This document shows positions 5,171 through 7,169 of a stretch of DNA of 7,169 nucleotides, in pieces. Below the pieces are notes generated by a model. That model ran no database searches. It was not told where the DNA came from and saw only the letters and a list, made by a program, of their open reading frames with translations. Location of the stretch: contig MFAF01000010.1 in NCBI GenBank assembly GCA_001774505.1, positions 1-7,169 of the forward strand, read 5' to 3'. Within the stretch, counting starts at the first letter, position 1. Each line of letters opens with the position of its first letter. The DNA comes from Candidatus Coatesbacteria bacterium RBG_13_66_14 (GTDB lineage: Bacteria; RBG-13-66-14). Both the position numbers and the translations under genes were made by a program.

Positions 5171-7169
5171 CTAACGCGCTTCCCCTTCGTTCATCCCTTC
5201 GCACAGCTTCGACAGGTCGCAGTCGCGGCAGCCGGGGGTCCGCTTCCGCCGGACTTCGGCGAAAGGTGAGCGGGCCAGATCGGCCGCCTCTTTCAGCAAT
5301 TCCCCGGCCCGCTTGGAGACCTCCCCCACGTCCAGCCGGTGGAAGCCGCCGCCCTCGGCGGTGAAGATAAGGGCGACCTCGCGCACGGGTTTTCCGAAGA
5401 GCTTCTCCGCCGCCAGGGCGTACACGCCGAGCTGGATGTCGTAGCCGTGCTCCTCGATGACCTGGGCCGAAGGAGCGCCGGTCAGGTCGGTGGATTTGAA
5501 GTCGTAGATTCCGAGCCCGCCATTCATCTCGGCCAGGCAGTCCACGCGGCCCAGGACCAGGCAACCGCCGATGTCCACTCGGAACGGGACCTCGTAGCGC
5601 GGTCCGGCTCCGCGGATGCGCCGCCACTCCGCCATCCTGTACAACCTTTTCAAGTGCGCGGCCAGAGCGGCGATCGTCGCCCGGTCGGGCTCCTCCAGGA
5701 AAGCCGAGAGGGACTCGGCCGCATCCTCTTCTTCCTCGGAGGCGAGCCGGTCCCGCAGGCCGGCCAGCCGGCGGCGTATCTCGTCCCCCCCCAGCGGAAC
5801 GTCATTTCCAGTTTCGATGAGGTGGTGCAGGGCCGTCCCGAAGGCGCTTCCCCGGGGGCGGTTCGTGTCCAAATCCCCGGAGGGGTGTGTAGAAGCGGAT
5901 TTCTCTCCCACGAGCTTCAGCACCCGGCGCAGGTAAAACCCCAGCGGGCAGCGCCGGACCTCTGCCAGGGCCGAGGGGCTCACCGGCGGCGGGTCGTGTA
6001 CGTCCAGGGGCGCGAGGAGCTTCGTTTCCACCATGGCCGGAGCGGGCTCGAACGTTCGGGAATCCTTCCTCTCCGGCAGCTCCCGTTCGATGAGGTTCGT
6101 CACGGGTTTGCCGTCCAGCAGCGCCACCTCGCCGTCTTCGGTCAAGAGGCTGTTCAGCCACTGGCCGATCAGCTTTCCGGCCCGACCGCCGGCAAGCGAT
6201 TCCGCTTTTTTCTCGGCGGTGTTCAGAAGAATCAGGTGGTCCATGGCCCGGGTGCAGGAGACGTAGAACAGCCGCTTGCGCTCCAACTCCTCATCCAGCT
6301 CGTTGCGTCGCTTCAGGTACTCGCCCAGGGGCGTCAGCTTGGTGGTGAAGGGCGGCGTTTCGGTGCGGACCTGCACAGTCAGCCGTCTTTGGCCGGTGTA
6401 ATCGGGCGCCAGGGCATAATCGCAGGAGGATCCCCGGCTCCGCTGATCGAGGAAGGGCAGCAGCACCACAGGGAACTCGAGCCCCTTGGCGGCGTGCATG
6501 GTCAGCAGCACCACGGGGGCGTACTCGGGGGTCGGCTCCTCGAACTCGCGGGATTTTTCGTTGTCGCGGAGCCAGGCCAGGGTATCGGCTGGGCCGGTCA
6601 GGTTCCCGGCGCGCTCCTCGGCGCGGATGAGCTCCAGGAGGTGCTCCAGCCGCCGCCAGCGGTCGGGGCGCCCCTCGGATTTCAAGGCGGCCTCGATACC
6701 TGAATCTCGGTAGAGGGCCGCCGTGAGCCGCGATCCTCCCACGAGCCCCGCCAGCCTGCGCCACCTGCACCAGCGGTGGCGGAAGGAGGCGAACCGCCCG
6801 CCCAGCCCGTCCATCGCGGGTATGCTGACAAGATCGAACCATCGTCGCCCCAGTTCGTCGCCCAAGCGCTTGAGCCGGAGCAGGTCGTCGTAGCTGAAGC
6901 CGCCGAAGGGCGAGAGCAGCATCGCCGCCACCAGAATCCCGTCCCGGGGGTCGGTGAGCGCCCCCAGCGCGGCCCGGAGCCAGTCCGCCTCCTCGGTGCC
7001 GAAGACGCCGCCGCCCCGGGCCAGGGCGTAGCAGCTTCCCAGCCCCAGGCAGTCCAGCGCCGCGGCGATGAGCGTGAGCTGCTCCCTGGTGGGAGCCAGA
7101 ATCCCCACCGGCGCCAGCCTGCGCCCGCGGACCTTTTCGTCGGGATAATCGGCCGGGGCGGGGATGCCG
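5171..7169 (-). CDS. UvrD/AddA-type helicase with C-terminal RecB-family nuclease (N-terminal part outside window)
   Basis: Proteins of this type unwind and degrade double-strand DNA ends to prepare them for RecA-dependent repair. The frame is open to the right window edge, so the N-terminal ATPase motifs (Walker A) are not seen; the GTG at 7108 is internal. Numbering from that GTG: helicase motif V is TMHAAKGLEFP (203-213) and motif VI is LERKRLFYVSCTRA (275-288). The nuclease begins near PVSPSALAEVRRCP (375-388). It has GTALHHLIE (His428/429), GRVDCL (Asp523), YDFKS (Asp536, Lys538) and YDIQLGVYAL, the PD-(D/E)XK active-site set. Cys387 plus CX2CX5C (Cys627, 630, 636) match the iron-sulfur cluster of AddB/Cas4-type nucleases. 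That combination is less usual on an AddA-type subunit and recalls AdnAB-like enzymes. A partner subunit may be encoded further right. The gene converges on the Rhs module and ends at a shared terminator. Confidence 0.9.
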   Translation of the reverse strand, partial: GIPAPADYPDEKVRGRRLAPVGILAPTREQLTLIAAALDCLGLGSCYALARGGGVFGTEEADWLRAALGALTDPRDGILVAAMLLSPFGGFSYDDLLRLKRLGDELGRRWFDLVSIPAMDGLGGRFASFRHRWCRWRRLAGLVGGSRLTAALYRDSGIEAALKSEGRPDRWRRLEHLLELIRAEERAGNLTGPADTLAWLRDNEKSREFEEPTPEYAPVVLLTMHAAKGLEFPVVLLPFLDQRSRGSSCDYALAPDYTGQRRLTVQVRTETPPFTTKLTPLGEYLKRRNELDEELERKRLFYVSCTRAMDHLILLNTAEKKAESLAGGRAGKLIGQWLNSLLTEDGEVALLDGKPVTNLIERELPERKDSRTFEPAPAMVETKLLAPLDVHDPPPVSPSALAEVRRCPLGFYLRRVLKLVGEKSASTHPSGDLDTNRPRGSAFGTALHHLIETGNDVPLGGDEIRRRLAGLRDRLASEEEEDAAESLSAFLEEPDRATIAALAAHLKRLYRMAEWRRIRGAGPRYEVPFRVDIGGCLVLGRVDCLAEMNGGLGIYDFKSTDLTGAPSAQVIEEHGYDIQLGVYALAAEKLFGKPVREVALIFTAEGGGFHRLDVGEVSKRAGELLKEAADLARSPFAEVRRKRTPGCRDCDLSKLCEGMNEGEAR

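Noticed and set aside
5339..6703. Plus-strand reading frame (454 codons) opposite the helicase-nuclease
   Set aside because: The opposite strand carries clear helicase and nuclease motifs over the whole interval; this frame has none.
1..7169. CRISPR array, tRNA, rRNA, transposase or integrase
   Set aside because: I saw no regularly spaced repeats, cloverleaf-like sequence or recombinase motifs on either strand.

Overview
The window looks like chromosomal DNA from a GC-rich, diderm (Gram-negative-type) bacterium. The evidence for a second membrane is a lipoprotein with a lipobox and a predicted outer-membrane beta-barrel. I cannot name the phylum. Most of the window is uniformly GC-rich, with G/C at most third codon positions. 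The stretch from about 3645 to 5120 is visibly AT-rich and has different codon use.

Layout, left to right. (1) The 3' end of a biotin transporter gene (bioY, 2-406, +). (2) A strong sigma70-like promoter overlapping its stop codon, driving gcvT (466-1560, +). (3) After a conspicuous hairpin, gcvH (1682-2065, +), with a lipoprotein beta-propeller gene (2075-3148, +) 9 nt behind it. An intrinsic terminator at 3167-3187 ends this unit. GcvT and GcvH are two of the four glycine cleavage proteins; the GcvP decarboxylase is not in the window. (4) A compact module at about 3220-5150: a truncated Rhs-family gene (3261-4313, +) with a GC-rich core end and an AT-rich, hydrophobic, glycine-rich C-terminal tip. 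It overlaps by ATGA a small AT-rich gene for a signal-peptide-bearing, beta-barrel-like protein (4310-5011, +). (5) On the minus strand, converging on the module, the C-terminal part of a UvrD/AddA-type helicase fused to a RecB-family PD-(D/E)XK nuclease (5171-7169, truncated by the window edge).

The Rhs module is the most interesting part. It has the classic mosaic form of Rhs/polymorphic toxin loci: conserved GC-rich core, AT-rich variable tip, then a tightly coupled small downstream gene. Here it is an orphan, because nearly all of the upstream Rhs shell is missing. Near-identical terminator-like direct repeats (20 of 22 positions) bracket it, which suggests a cassette inserted into, or duplicated around, an intergenic terminator. 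The presumed partner carries an export signal and looks like an outer-membrane barrel rather than a cytosolic immunity protein. Together with the hydrophobic tip, this makes a membrane-directed effector/envelope-protection pair a reasonable but unproven hypothesis.
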